From: a bacterium
GTDB taxonomy: Bacteria; Patescibacteriota; Patescibacteriia; UBA1558; GWA2-36-10
NCBI GenBank assembly: GCA_018653315.1
Contig: JABIAL010000039.1
Location: forward strand, 1-39,442
Length of the DNA: 39,442 nt
Direction of reading: 5' to 3'
Positions 21,085 through 30,464 of this stretch are shown piece after piece. The stretch's first letter is position 1; every line of letters begins with the position of its first letter. The notes under the pieces were generated by a model. It did not search any database, was not told where the DNA came from, and saw nothing but the letters and a program-made list of their open reading frames with translations. Made by a program: the position numbers and the translations under genes.

Positions 21085-21612
21085 ATGAGATCAATTTTAT
21101 CTTTTTTGTCTATTATTTCTATCTTAGTGTTAACTGGCATGGTTGTCGGTGTAGTCAGTTTTGCAGCCGATACGGCAGCGGTTACCGCTACCGTTACTGC
21201 TCGTAATATTTCAGTAACAGTGTCTGATGGGTCCATTGCTTATGGTAATGTAGGAGTAGGAGGCACGGCTAGCACTACGTCGTCAGGTGTAGATAATAGC
21301 CAAACAGCTACCAATAATGGTAATGTAAGTGAAACTTTTAATATCATTGGTTCTGATAGTACAGCTTGGACTTTAGAAAGTTCAACTGGGGCTAATCAAT
21401 ACACACAAGCTTTTTGTAATACGTTGACTTGTGATTCTAGTCCAACATGGACTTTGATGCAGGAAGTTGCTTATACAACTTTGTCTTCTACTACAGTAGC
21501 TACTTCAACAGGCACACAAATTTTTGATACTAGAATTAACCTGCCATCATCTAGCACTAGCTACACTGAACAGAGCGTAGATATGACAGTACAAGCTGTT
21601 ATTTCATACTAG
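21085..21612 (+). CDS. Secreted WxL-like/beta-rich surface protein
   Basis: 175 aa; signal peptide then TATVTARNISVTVSDGSIAYGNVGVGGTASTTSSG...; Thr/Ser-rich with no C-terminal TM. Confidence 0.6.
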   Translation: MRSILSFLSIISILVLTGMVVGVVSFAADTAAVTATVTARNISVTVSDGSIAYGNVGVGGTASTTSSGVDNSQTATNNGNVSETFNIIGSDSTAWTLESSTGANQYTQAFCNTLTCDSSPTWTLMQEVAYTTLSSTTVATSTGTQIFDTRINLPSSSTSYTEQSVDMTVQAVISY

Positions 21613-21622
21613 ATTATTTTTT

Positions 21623-22216
21623 ATGAAGAAAGTTTTATTGACCGTTTTTGCCTTATTGTTTGTACCTAGTATAGTCTTAGGTGCTATTGGTGTTGGCGTG
21701 GGAACTGGTAAAATCATTGTTGACGGTGAGTTACATGCGGGCACTATTTATCAAGTTGATCCAGTCACAGTTTTAAATACTGGTGATGAACCATCGGATT
21801 ATGAATTAGCTATTACTTATCATTCTGACCAACAAGAAATGTGGCCAGATGGTGAATGGTTTAGTTTTTCTCCTAGCACTTTTCATTTGAAACCGGGAGA
21901 AGTCAAAGTAGTCGATATTAATCTTAATATACCAATCAAGGCGGTACCGGGTAATTATTTTGCCTTTGTAGAAGCTCATCCAGTTGTTTTGGCAAATACT
22001 ACTGGCGGGGCACGTATCAATGTAGCTGCAGCCACAAAATTTTATTTTTCTATAGCTCCTGACAATATCTTTCAAGGAATGTATTATCGTATTTTGTCAC
22101 TATTCCACAATAGTGCGCCATGGGGATATATAATATTAGCTGTCATTGTTATGGCAATCTTGCTCACTATTTTTAAAAAGCATTTCAAATTCAATTTGAG
22201 TGTCAAACGTAAATAA
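21623..22216 (+). CDS. WxLIP/DUF916-like secreted Ig-fold protein with C-terminal TM anchor
   Basis: 197 aa; signal peptide; VGTGKIIVDGELHAGTIYQVDPVTVLNTGDEPSDYELAITYH...WFSFSPSTFHLKPGEVKVVDINLNIP; TM near the C-terminus with a basic tail. Confidence 0.6.
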   Translation: MKKVLLTVFALLFVPSIVLGAIGVGVGTGKIIVDGELHAGTIYQVDPVTVLNTGDEPSDYELAITYHSDQQEMWPDGEWFSFSPSTFHLKPGEVKVVDINLNIPIKAVPGNYFAFVEAHPVVLANTTGGARINVAAATKFYFSIAPDNIFQGMYYRILSLFHNSAPWGYIILAVIVMAILLTIFKKHFKFNLSVKRK

Positions 22217-22231
22217 TAAGATGGACTTATT

Positions 22232-23278
22232 ATGAGATCTCCATTTTTTAGAATAATCCTTTATTTATTCCCTCTATTTTTGGTGGGGATATTTTTTGTT
22301 GTTACACATAGCTTGGCTCAATCATATGTAATAGATGCCACAGTAAATATTAGTGTTTGTGGAAATAACGTGAGGGAGGCACCAGTAGAAGATTGTGATA
22401 ATGAAGATTTTGGTGGCTACTCTTGTGTTAACTATGGCTTTGATGGTGGTAGTTTAGCCTGTGACATTTCTTGTTCTATAGATACTTCAAGTTGTTCTAA
22501 TGATCCAGATGAACCAGACGATCCTGGCGGAGGACCAGTAAATCCACCACCAGCTCAAACAACTGTAAGTTTTTCTGGTCGAGCTTATCCAATGAGCTCA
22601 GTAACAATTTTAAAAGATGGTCAAATAGCATTACAAACTATTGCTGGCCCAGATGCTAATTTTTCTGCTTCATTAACTGGATTATCAGCTGGTAGCTATA
22701 CTTTTTCAGTTTATAGTGAAGATATAAATGGGCAACGTTCGGCTTTATTTACTTTTTCCGTTTATGTCAGCAGTGGGGCAAGTACCAATATCACGGGTAT
22801 TTACATTACACCAACCATTAGTGTCGATAAGGCCCAGGTTTTACATGGCGACAATATTGCTATTTTTGGTCAGACCATACCAGATTCTGATGTTGTGATT
22901 TCTGTGAATTCTGAGCCAGAATATTTTAGATATACAGATGCTGATCAAGATGGTATTTATCTTTATAATTTTGATAGTTCAGTGTTAGTCATGGGTTCTC
23001 ATCATACTAAATCTAAATCATCTTACGATGGAGACATTAGCACATATGGTCAAATAGTTAGTTTTTTAGTAGGTGATTCTAATATTATGAATGAAGAAGG
23101 TGTTTGTGGTGCAGGTATTGGCGATGTAAATTGTGATGGTTTTGTTAATTTAATTGATTTTTCAATTGAGGCCTACTGGTATCGTCGTAGTAATGTACCA
23201 GCTAACGTTGATTTGAATAATGATGGAAAAGTAGATTTAATTGATTTTAGTATTATGGCTTATTATTGGACTGGTTAA
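22232..23278 (+). CDS. Secreted protein with C-terminal type I dockerin domain
   Basis: 348 aa; GIGDVNCDGFVNLIDFSIEAYWYRR and VDLNNDGKVDLIDFSIMAYYW are two Ca-binding dockerin repeats; Cys-rich segment CGNNVREAPVEDCDNEDFGGYSCVNYGFDGGSLACDISC and a Pro-rich linker. Confidence 0.85.
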   Translation: MRSPFFRIILYLFPLFLVGIFFVVTHSLAQSYVIDATVNISVCGNNVREAPVEDCDNEDFGGYSCVNYGFDGGSLACDISCSIDTSSCSNDPDEPDDPGGGPVNPPPAQTTVSFSGRAYPMSSVTILKDGQIALQTIAGPDANFSASLTGLSAGSYTFSVYSEDINGQRSALFTFSVYVSSGASTNITGIYITPTISVDKAQVLHGDNIAIFGQTIPDSDVVISVNSEPEYFRYTDADQDGIYLYNFDSSVLVMGSHHTKSKSSYDGDISTYGQIVSFLVGDSNIMNEEGVCGAGIGDVNCDGFVNLIDFSIEAYWYRRSNVPANVDLNNDGKVDLIDFSIMAYYWTG

Positions 23279-23282
23279 TTAT

Positions 23283-24167
23283 ATGAAATATAATAGTATA
23301 AAATTTATTTTGTTAGTAGTATTAATTTTTCTACCTTTATCATCTTTGCAGGCGGCTGATTTATTTTTTGATAGAGCTAAAACCGCTATGCCCGTTAGCC
23401 AGCAATTTATGTTGCCACTTTATCTTGATACAGGTGGTGAGGCTATTAATGCCTTGGAAGGTGAAATTATTTTTCCAGTTAATTTATTAGAAGTAAAAGA
23501 AATTCGTTATCATGATTCTTTTATTAATTTCTGGATAGAAGAACCTAGTGAACAGAATGGAAAGATAAAATTTTCTGGTATTGTGCCAGGGGGCTATATG
23601 GGACGAAAAAGTTTAGTCTTATCTATTATTTTTGAAGCTCAACAATTAGGTAATGGACAAATTAATTTTAATAATACAAGATTATTATTAAATGATGGAA
23701 CAGGTAAGGCGGCTAATCTGTATAAACAAAATTGGAATTTTGAAATAAACAATTCAGAGCCAATTATTTTAAATGAGGTAAAAGAGATTATCGATAGAGA
23801 TCCACCAGAAATTTTTGATCCGATTTTAACGCAGGCAATAGATATAGCTAATGAACAATTTATTTTAATTTTCGCTACTCAAGACAAAGGGTCTGGTATT
23901 AGTCATTATGAAGTAAAAGAAGGAAAAGCTGATTGGGTGAAAGTAACTAGTCCTTATATTTTACAAAATCAAAATTTAGATGATAAGATAATAGTAAAAG
24001 CAGTTGATAAAAATGGTAACCAAAGATTGGTTATTATTAAACCTATTAATGCAAAACCGTGGTATGCTAAAATAGAATTTTTTGGTATAATAATACTTGT
24101 TATCTTACTAGTTGCCGTGGCTTATTTATTAGGCAAAAAAACGCGGAAACATAAACGTAAAAAATAA
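23283..24167 (+). CDS. Membrane-anchored cohesin-domain-like protein
   Basis: Preferred ATG 23283 (track 23241 lies inside the upstream gene). Signal peptide; cohesin-like LPLYLDTGGEAINALEGEIIFPVNLLEVKEIRYHDSFINFWIEEPSEQNGKIKFSGIVPGGYMG; C-terminal TM and basic KKTRKHKRKK tail. Confidence 0.7.
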   Translation: MKYNSIKFILLVVLIFLPLSSLQAADLFFDRAKTAMPVSQQFMLPLYLDTGGEAINALEGEIIFPVNLLEVKEIRYHDSFINFWIEEPSEQNGKIKFSGIVPGGYMGRKSLVLSIIFEAQQLGNGQINFNNTRLLLNDGTGKAANLYKQNWNFEINNSEPIILNEVKEIIDRDPPEIFDPILTQAIDIANEQFILIFATQDKGSGISHYEVKEGKADWVKVTSPYILQNQNLDDKIIVKAVDKNGNQRLVIIKPINAKPWYAKIEFFGIIILVILLVAVAYLLGKKTRKHKRKK

Positions 24168-24196
24168 AAATAGTTTCAAGGAGGATAAAAATAAAA

Positions 24197-25939
24197 ATGT
24201 TTTTTAAAACAAAAACTAAAACGGCTAAGCTATTATTTTTGTGTTTATTCACATTAGTTTTTTTAGTTGCGCCACTTGCCGAAGCAGCTAGTTTATATGT
24301 CTCTCCATCATCTGGAAACTATGGCATTGGCGATAGTTTTACGGTTGGCGTTTATACTAATAGTTCTGATCAGGCTCTAAACGCGGTTTCAGGCACACTA
24401 TCTTTCCCTACTGATAAGATTGAAGTTACCTCAGTATCCAAGGCTGGTTCTATAATGTCTTTGTGGGTGAGCGAACCTTCATTTTCTAATAGTGCAGGAA
24501 CGGTTTCTTTTGAGGGAATTGTATTAAATCCAGGCTACAGTGGCTCAGCTGGTAAAATTTTGTCAGTCACTTTTCACACTAAGGGCGGCGGTTCAGTCCC
24601 TGTAAATTTTGCTACTGGCTCAATTTTGGCTAATGACGGACAGGGGACAAATATTTTGACTGGTTTTGGTAGCGGTAATTTTATAATAGAATTAGAAGAT
24701 GTTACACCAGTTGCACCAGAGTCTGATACTCCATCAGCAGTAACCGGTACACCGAGTGCGCCACAAATAAATTCGATTACTCATGCTAATCCAGATAATT
24801 GGTACTCTGCGACTGATGCAGAATTTAGCTGGACCATTCCGCGAGGCGTAACAGCATCTAGTCTACTGATTGGTAAAAAACCACAAGCTGTTCCGGCTGT
24901 GAATTATTCACCAGCCATTGGTTATAAAAAAATTACAGACTTAGATGATGGTACTTGGTTTTTTCATGTACGTTTGAGAAGTACGGCTGGCTGGGGAGGA
25001 GTGACTCATTTCCGTTTACAGATTGATACTAAAGATCCAGAATATTTTGAAATAACTAAACAGCCAGAAGATGATGCGACAAATCCAAAGATTACATTTT
25101 TATTTGAGGCAGAAGATGAATTATCAGGAATTAGTCACTATGCTGTCAAAATAGATGATGCCGAAGAACAAATTTGGCAAGATGACGGCACACATATTTA
25201 TACAACTCCAGCGTTACCGGCCGGTAAGCATACGATGATCGTTAGGGCTATAGATTTTGCTGGTAATGAATTAGCTAATTTTGCTGAGTTTGATATTGAG
25301 CCTTTATCAGCTCCAGTTATCACAGAATATCCAAAAGTAATAGATGATTGGTCAGATTTATTAATCAAAGGTTCGACATATCCAAATTCTCAAGTAGTTA
25401 TTTGGTTACAAGGATCGGATGATGAAATAATCAATTATTTTACACAAAGTGATGATGACGGTGCTTTCAGTTTTGTTGCCGAGGAAGAATTAGATGAAGG
25501 TAAATATCAGTTCTGGGCAGAGGCCATAGATAGCAGAGGAGCAAGAAGCTTACCAAGTGATAAATTTAAAGTAGAAATTCAAAAACCAGCTTTTTGGCGT
25601 ATCGGCTCAATGGCCATTAATATCTTATCTATCATAATACCTTTAGTAGCTTTGGTGTTCTTATTAATATTTTTATCCATGTTCAGTTGGAACAAGGTCA
25701 GGGTATTACGAAAACGTGTTAGTCGTGAAGCTGATGAAGCTAGTGCAGTTTTGAAAAAATCATTTGCTGATTTACGCAAGAGTCTGATTGTCAACATTGC
25801 TTCTTTAGAAAAAGCTGGCACTAAACGTAAGCTAACAGCTGCAGAAGCTAGGGTAGCTAGGCAGCTCAAAAAAGACTTAAATATGACAGAAAAAATTATT
25901 CGTAAAGAAATAAAAGATATTCAAAAAGAAGTAGAATAA
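24197..25939 (+). CDS. Membrane-anchored cohesin-domain-like protein with Ig-like repeats and cytoplasmic coiled-coil tail
   Basis: 580 aa; signal peptide; LYVSPSSGNYGIGDSFTVGVYTNSSDQALNAVSGTLSFPTDKIEVTSVSKAGSIMSLWVSEPSFSNSAGTVSFEGIVLNPGYSGSAGKILSVTFH (cohesin-like); TM then about 85 aa charged helical tail. Confidence 0.8.
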   Translation: MFFKTKTKTAKLLFLCLFTLVFLVAPLAEAASLYVSPSSGNYGIGDSFTVGVYTNSSDQALNAVSGTLSFPTDKIEVTSVSKAGSIMSLWVSEPSFSNSAGTVSFEGIVLNPGYSGSAGKILSVTFHTKGGGSVPVNFATGSILANDGQGTNILTGFGSGNFIIELEDVTPVAPESDTPSAVTGTPSAPQINSITHANPDNWYSATDAEFSWTIPRGVTASSLLIGKKPQAVPAVNYSPAIGYKKITDLDDGTWFFHVRLRSTAGWGGVTHFRLQIDTKDPEYFEITKQPEDDATNPKITFLFEAEDELSGISHYAVKIDDAEEQIWQDDGTHIYTTPALPAGKHTMIVRAIDFAGNELANFAEFDIEPLSAPVITEYPKVIDDWSDLLIKGSTYPNSQVVIWLQGSDDEIINYFTQSDDDGAFSFVAEEELDEGKYQFWAEAIDSRGARSLPSDKFKVEIQKPAFWRIGSMAINILSIIIPLVALVFLLIFLSMFSWNKVRVLRKRVSREADEASAVLKKSFADLRKSLIVNIASLEKAGTKRKLTAAEARVARQLKKDLNMTEKIIRKEIKDIQKEVE

Positions 25940-25945
25940 ATATTG

Positions 25946-25976
25946 AAGCAGCGAGCTAAGGCTCGCTGCTTTTTGT
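25946..25976 (+). terminator. Intrinsic terminator of the surface operon
   Basis: GCAGCGAGC-TAAG-GCTCGCTGC followed by TTTTTG. Confidence 0.85.
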
Positions 25977-26023
25977 TTGACTTTTTACTAAGAAAAAATT
26001 ATAATCACTCCATTAGTTTGTCT

Positions 26024-26113
26024 GGAGAGTTCGCATAGTGGTCTAGTGCGCACGCTTGGAAAGCGTGTGAAGCGTAAAAGCTTCCAAGGGTTCGAATCCC
26101 TTACTCTCCGCCA
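26024..26113 (+). tRNA. tRNA-Ser(GGA), CCA encoded
   Basis: Acceptor GGAGAGT/ACTCTCC; anticodon arm ACGCT-TTGGAAA-AGCGT; long variable arm (class II); T-arm GGGTTCGAATCCC; G discriminator then CCA. Confidence 0.95.
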
Positions 26114-26195
26114 CATCGTGCCTAGCACGAGGAAACCGAAATGGTTTGTAGGTGATTTACTATACAAGCGCAGTGGTTATGTTAGAATATAATAT

Positions 26196-27056
26196 ATGGA
26201 ATTAGGAATAACATTTGGACTTTTAGCATCTTTTTGCACAGGGCTCTCCCTTGTGTTTATTAAAAAAAGCTACGAAGAACTTTCCGCATCTATTGCTTTT
26301 ACATTTCAGGCCATATTTGGACTTTTGGTTTGGATCCCATTTGCTTTGTTTATCGGGATCACATTCAAATTTATATTATTTACATTGGCCATTGCACTTT
26401 TAAGTGCAATTTTAAGTGAAGCATTTTATTACTATATATTTCAAAAAGCAGATGTTGGAATTACTGGCGCAGTATTTTCAACATACCCATTGTTTACAAT
26501 ATTATTTGCTTTTTTATTTTTAGGTGAGCGACCACCGTCAGTTTTGTTTTTGTTTGCGTTAGTTGTTGTAGTAGGAATAATTATTTTATCTTTGCCAGAC
26601 AAAATAAAGGGTGTAGCTTACAAAAATAAAGCCATTTTCTGGGGTTTAATTGGCGCAGGAGCAGTTGGTTTTGCTGATACCATATCAAAAGGAATTATTG
26701 ACAGAACATCAGCGGCAACCTTTCTGTTTGCACTTGCAATAATGCAAATTCCTGTGGCTATAGTATTTTTGAAAAGACAAAATGAAACAGTACATCAATT
26801 TCTAAAAATATTTTCAGAAGTACAAAAATATAAATATGCAATTATAGGTGCTTTTCTTGGGGTTATGGCTGTATTATTCTTATGGCTTACTTTTGAAGTA
26901 ACTTATGCTTCTATTGCTTCTCCGCTTACAGGGATGTATCCACTTTTTACTCTATTACTTGCTTATATATGGTTGAAAGAAAGGTTGTCTTTGTGGGATT
27001 GGATCGGCAGTTTCATTGTAATAGTAGGTGTATTAGGGGTTGGTACAATTATATAA
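26196..27056 (+). CDS. EamA/DMT family transporter
   Basis: 286 aa, about 10 TM; duplicated EamA pattern (FSTYPLFTILFAFLFLGERPP; SPLTGMYPLFTLLLAYIWLKERLSLWDWIGSFIVIVGV). Confidence 0.85.
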   Translation: MELGITFGLLASFCTGLSLVFIKKSYEELSASIAFTFQAIFGLLVWIPFALFIGITFKFILFTLAIALLSAILSEAFYYYIFQKADVGITGAVFSTYPLFTILFAFLFLGERPPSVLFLFALVVVVGIIILSLPDKIKGVAYKNKAIFWGLIGAGAVGFADTISKGIIDRTSAATFLFALAIMQIPVAIVFLKRQNETVHQFLKIFSEVQKYKYAIIGAFLGVMAVLFLWLTFEVTYASIASPLTGMYPLFTLLLAYIWLKERLSLWDWIGSFIVIVGVLGVGTII

Positions 27057-27078
27057 ATAAAGTATGTACAATATTCTT

Positions 27079-27105
27079 AAAAAACAGCATTGGAGCTGTT
27101 TTTTT
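27079..27105 (+). terminator. Intrinsic terminator
   Basis: AAAAAACAGC-ATTGGA-GCTGTTTTTT. Confidence 0.75.
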
Positions 27106-27163
27106 ATTTTTATGCTATAATTGTTGACACAACAGGCTTTATTATATAAAGAAGAAAAACGAT

Positions 27164-28789
27164 ATGAAACAATCTCAAGCCTTAGATATTTTAAAAATGG
27201 GACATAATGTCTTTTTAACCGGTGCCGCAGGTTCTGGTAAGACTTATGTTTTGAATCAATACATTAAGCTACTAAAACAAAATAATGTAGGTGTAGCTAT
27301 TACAGCATCGACTGGCATTGCTGCTACTCATCTTAATGGCATGACTATTCACTCATGGTCTGGGATAGGAATAAGAGATGTTTTGTCAAAAGCAGATATA
27401 AAAGCTTTGCTTGAAAAAGCTTATTTAAAAAAACATTTTGCAACAACTGATGTACTTATTATTGATGAAGTATCAATGTTGCAGCCGAGTTTGCTTGATC
27501 TCGTAAATAAAGTATGCAAAGCGTTTAAGAAAAATGAAAAACCATTTGGTGGCATGCAAGTTATTCTTTCTGGAGACTTATTTCAATTACCACCTATTAA
27601 TAGAAATAAAACGGCTACAAAATATTTTACAGAGTCACAAGCCTGGGGTGAAATGAAGGCCTATGTGTGCCATCTTTCAGAACAATATCGTCATAATGAT
27701 GATCAATTGAGCAATGCTTTGGATGCTATTCGTTCAAATACGATTTGTGATAAAACACTGAATCCTTTACATAAGCGATTCAAGGCAGTTATAGATAAAA
27801 ATATTGTAGCAACAAAATTATACACACATAATATTGATGTGGATCGTATTAATGATCAAGAGTTGTTAAAAATTAAAAATCCAATAGAAGTTTATACAAT
27901 GTCGTCGCGTGGTAAAAAGCCACTTGTTGAGACATTGATAAAAAATTGCCTCGCTCCTGAAACACTTAGTTTAAAAAAAGGGGCTACCGTCATGTTTGTT
28001 AAGAATAATTTTGAGCTTGGCTATGTAAATGGAACATTAGGAACTATTATTGGGTTTAATGATGGTGAAAATCATCCAATAATAGAGACTTATAGCGGTA
28101 AGATTATTACAGCCTCTCCTGAGCGTTGGATTATTGAAGAAGATGATAAGACATTAGCTGAAATTAATCAAATACCGTTACGACTGGCTTGGGCTATTAC
28201 TATTCATAAGAGTCAGGGTATGACATTGGACGCTGCTGAGATTGATCTTTCAAAATCATTTGTGCCTGGTATGGGTTACGTGGCTCTTTCTCGTGTACGT
28301 TCACTAGCTGGTTTACGGCTACTTGGTTTAAATGATATTGCCTTAATTAGCGATGAACAAGTTATTGAAATTGATAAAACATTAAAAGTTCAGTCACAAA
28401 AAGCGATTAGTTTTGTTGACTCACTGAATAATACAGATAAAAAGAAATATCAGCAGTTGTTTATTAAGACATATGCCAGAGAAAAAGTGTATGAAGAAAA
28501 AATATCAACTATTGATAAAACACTATTACTACTCAAACAAAAAAAATCACCTAAAGAGATGGCAGAAGAAAGAAATATAAGCACGGGCACCATCATCGGT
28601 CACATAGAACAGCTTAAGGCGCGTGGCGATAAGCTTGATATTGATTATTTGAAACCAAAAAAAGATCGTTTTACAATTATTGCTAAAGCTTTTGGAGATT
28701 CTGAAGATACCGCACTTTCACCGGTTAAAGAAATTCTTGGATATGCTTATTCGTATGATGAATTAAAATTAACAAGATTATTTTTATAG
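27164..28789 (+). CDS. PIF1-like AAA helicase with C-terminal helix-turn-helix domain
   Basis: 541 aa; Walker A FLTGAAGSGKTYVLNQY, ASTGIAATHLNGMTIHSW, LIIDEVSML, LSGDLFQLPP, LAWAITIHKSQGMTLDAAEIDL, YVALSRVRSLAGL; C-terminal KKSPKEMAEERNISTGTIIGHIEQL. Confidence 0.9.
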   Translation: MKQSQALDILKMGHNVFLTGAAGSGKTYVLNQYIKLLKQNNVGVAITASTGIAATHLNGMTIHSWSGIGIRDVLSKADIKALLEKAYLKKHFATTDVLIIDEVSMLQPSLLDLVNKVCKAFKKNEKPFGGMQVILSGDLFQLPPINRNKTATKYFTESQAWGEMKAYVCHLSEQYRHNDDQLSNALDAIRSNTICDKTLNPLHKRFKAVIDKNIVATKLYTHNIDVDRINDQELLKIKNPIEVYTMSSRGKKPLVETLIKNCLAPETLSLKKGATVMFVKNNFELGYVNGTLGTIIGFNDGENHPIIETYSGKIITASPERWIIEEDDKTLAEINQIPLRLAWAITIHKSQGMTLDAAEIDLSKSFVPGMGYVALSRVRSLAGLRLLGLNDIALISDEQVIEIDKTLKVQSQKAISFVDSLNNTDKKKYQQLFIKTYAREKVYEEKISTIDKTLLLLKQKKSPKEMAEERNISTGTIIGHIEQLKARGDKLDIDYLKPKKDRFTIIAKAFGDSEDTALSPVKEILGYAYSYDELKLTRLFL

Positions 28790-28800
28790 ATTAAAATTTT

Positions 28801-28832
28801 AAAAACGGTCCATTTAGATGGGCTGTTTTTTT
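28801..28832 (+). terminator. Intrinsic terminator
   Basis: AACGGTCCAT-TTAG-ATGGGCTGTT plus T tract. Confidence 0.7.
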
Positions 28833-28853
28833 ATAGTCTGCTATACTTAAATT

Positions 28854-29504
28854 ATGGAAGAAAAAAAGCAAAATGAGCCATTAAGTAGTTGGAGTCATTT
28901 TATTGGCGCTGGTTTATCAATAGCCGGCTTAGTTTTGTTAATAGTTTTTGCAAGTATTTATGCCAAAGCTCAACATGTAGTTGGTGTTAGTATTTTTGGT
29001 GCTAGTTTAATTTTACTTTATTTAGCTAGTGGCGTTTATCATTGGATTGCCGTCACTAGTCATCGTAAAGTGATCTGGCGAAAAATTGATCATGCCATGA
29101 TTTATGTTTTGATTGCCGGAACTTACACCCCAATATGTTTAGTGGTGCCTCAGCGTGGTTGGGGTTGGTCAGCTTTTGGAGTGATTTGGGGCTTGGCTAT
29201 AGCTGGTGTGCTATTAAAAATAAAATTAAGTACTTTCCCCAAAGTGTTATCTCCTATTATTTATTTATTGATGGGCTGGATAATATTAATTTTTTATCCC
29301 ATGCTATCTAATATTCCAGTGATGGGTTTAGTGTGGTTATTTTTGGGTGGAGTGTCTTATAGTTTAGGCGTGATATTTTATGGTTTAGATAAAAAATTAC
29401 CACGTGGCCGTTGGTGGGGGATGCATGAGATTTTCCATTTATTTGTAATGTTCGGTAGTTTTGCTCATTGGTGGTTTATTTTTAAATACTTAATTTATAT
29501 CTAA
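28854..29504 (+). CDS. Hemolysin III/PAQR family membrane protein
   Basis: 216 aa; SHFIGAGLSIAGL, ASGVYHW, KIDHAMIYVLIAGTYTPICL, MHEIFHLFVMFGSFAHWW. Confidence 0.9.
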   Translation: MEEKKQNEPLSSWSHFIGAGLSIAGLVLLIVFASIYAKAQHVVGVSIFGASLILLYLASGVYHWIAVTSHRKVIWRKIDHAMIYVLIAGTYTPICLVVPQRGWGWSAFGVIWGLAIAGVLLKIKLSTFPKVLSPIIYLLMGWIILIFYPMLSNIPVMGLVWLFLGGVSYSLGVIFYGLDKKLPRGRWWGMHEIFHLFVMFGSFAHWWFIFKYLIYI

Positions 29505-29558
29505 AATGCTAATTTAATGGTATAATATCAACAGTTTTTATATAAAATATAATAAAAC

Positions 29559-30464
29559 ATGGGAGAAATTATTAAAAAAAATACTTGGCTGATTGTTTTG
29601 TTGGCTATTGTTTTAGGTTTTATTTGGCCTAAATTAGGTTTCTTTTTAGCTCCGGCTGTTATTTATTTATTGATGATTTTAATGTTATTCAGTGTTCTGG
29701 ACATGAGTTATCGTAAGGTATGGGAGCAATTACATGATTACAAAAAAACTTTAGCTACACTTAGCATTGTTCATTTAGTAGGGCCATTGATTGCTTTAGC
29801 GGCTAAGCCTTTTGTACCAGAAGAAATATTTTTGGGCTTAGTGCTAGCTTCAGTAATTAACGCTGGAGTAAGCATAGTATTTTTATCCAAACTATATGGA
29901 GGTCTACCTTCTAAGGCCTTAGTTGTTACAGCGGTGTCTCATATTTTTAGTCCAATTGTAGTGCCATTTTTAGTTATTGTATTTGCCCAGACCAGCATTG
30001 CCATTGATCCATTTAGTATTTCTAAAACTATTATTCAATTAGTGATTTTACCAATTGTTTTATCTATGTTGGTACGGCGTAGTCGTTTTTATAAACCAAT
30101 GAAAAAACATGGTGGTTATATAAATATTATTTTATTATTTTTAATTATCATTGGTATCATTACACCTATTAGGGAAATTATTTTAACTAATGTTTCTCGA
30201 GCTGTTACAGTTGGTTTAATTGTAACTTTAATTGTTTTAGTTGACTTTGCCTTAGGATTTGCTTTAGGTAAAAATAATGCCGAGCGTATTACTTATGGTG
30301 TATCGGCTAGTTATAAGAACTACGTGCTGTCTAGTGTTTTGGCTTTATCATTATTTGGGCCAGTAGTTGCTTTGCCAGCTGCTATGTATGCGGTGGTTAA
30401 TAATGTTTTATTGGCACCGTTACAATTTTTATGTTGTCGTAAAAAAACAAAGAAAAAGAAATGA
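29559..30464 (+). CDS. Bile acid:sodium symporter (BASS)-like transporter
   Basis: 301 aa polytopic; MILMLFSVLDMSYRKVWEQL..., GLVLASVINAGVSIVFLSKLYGG, FSPIVVPFLV. Confidence 0.65.
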   Translation: MGEIIKKNTWLIVLLAIVLGFIWPKLGFFLAPAVIYLLMILMLFSVLDMSYRKVWEQLHDYKKTLATLSIVHLVGPLIALAAKPFVPEEIFLGLVLASVINAGVSIVFLSKLYGGLPSKALVVTAVSHIFSPIVVPFLVIVFAQTSIAIDPFSISKTIIQLVILPIVLSMLVRRSRFYKPMKKHGGYINIILLFLIIIGIITPIREIILTNVSRAVTVGLIVTLIVLVDFALGFALGKNNAERITYGVSASYKNYVLSSVLALSLFGPVVALPAAMYAVVNNVLLAPLQFLCCRKKTKKKK

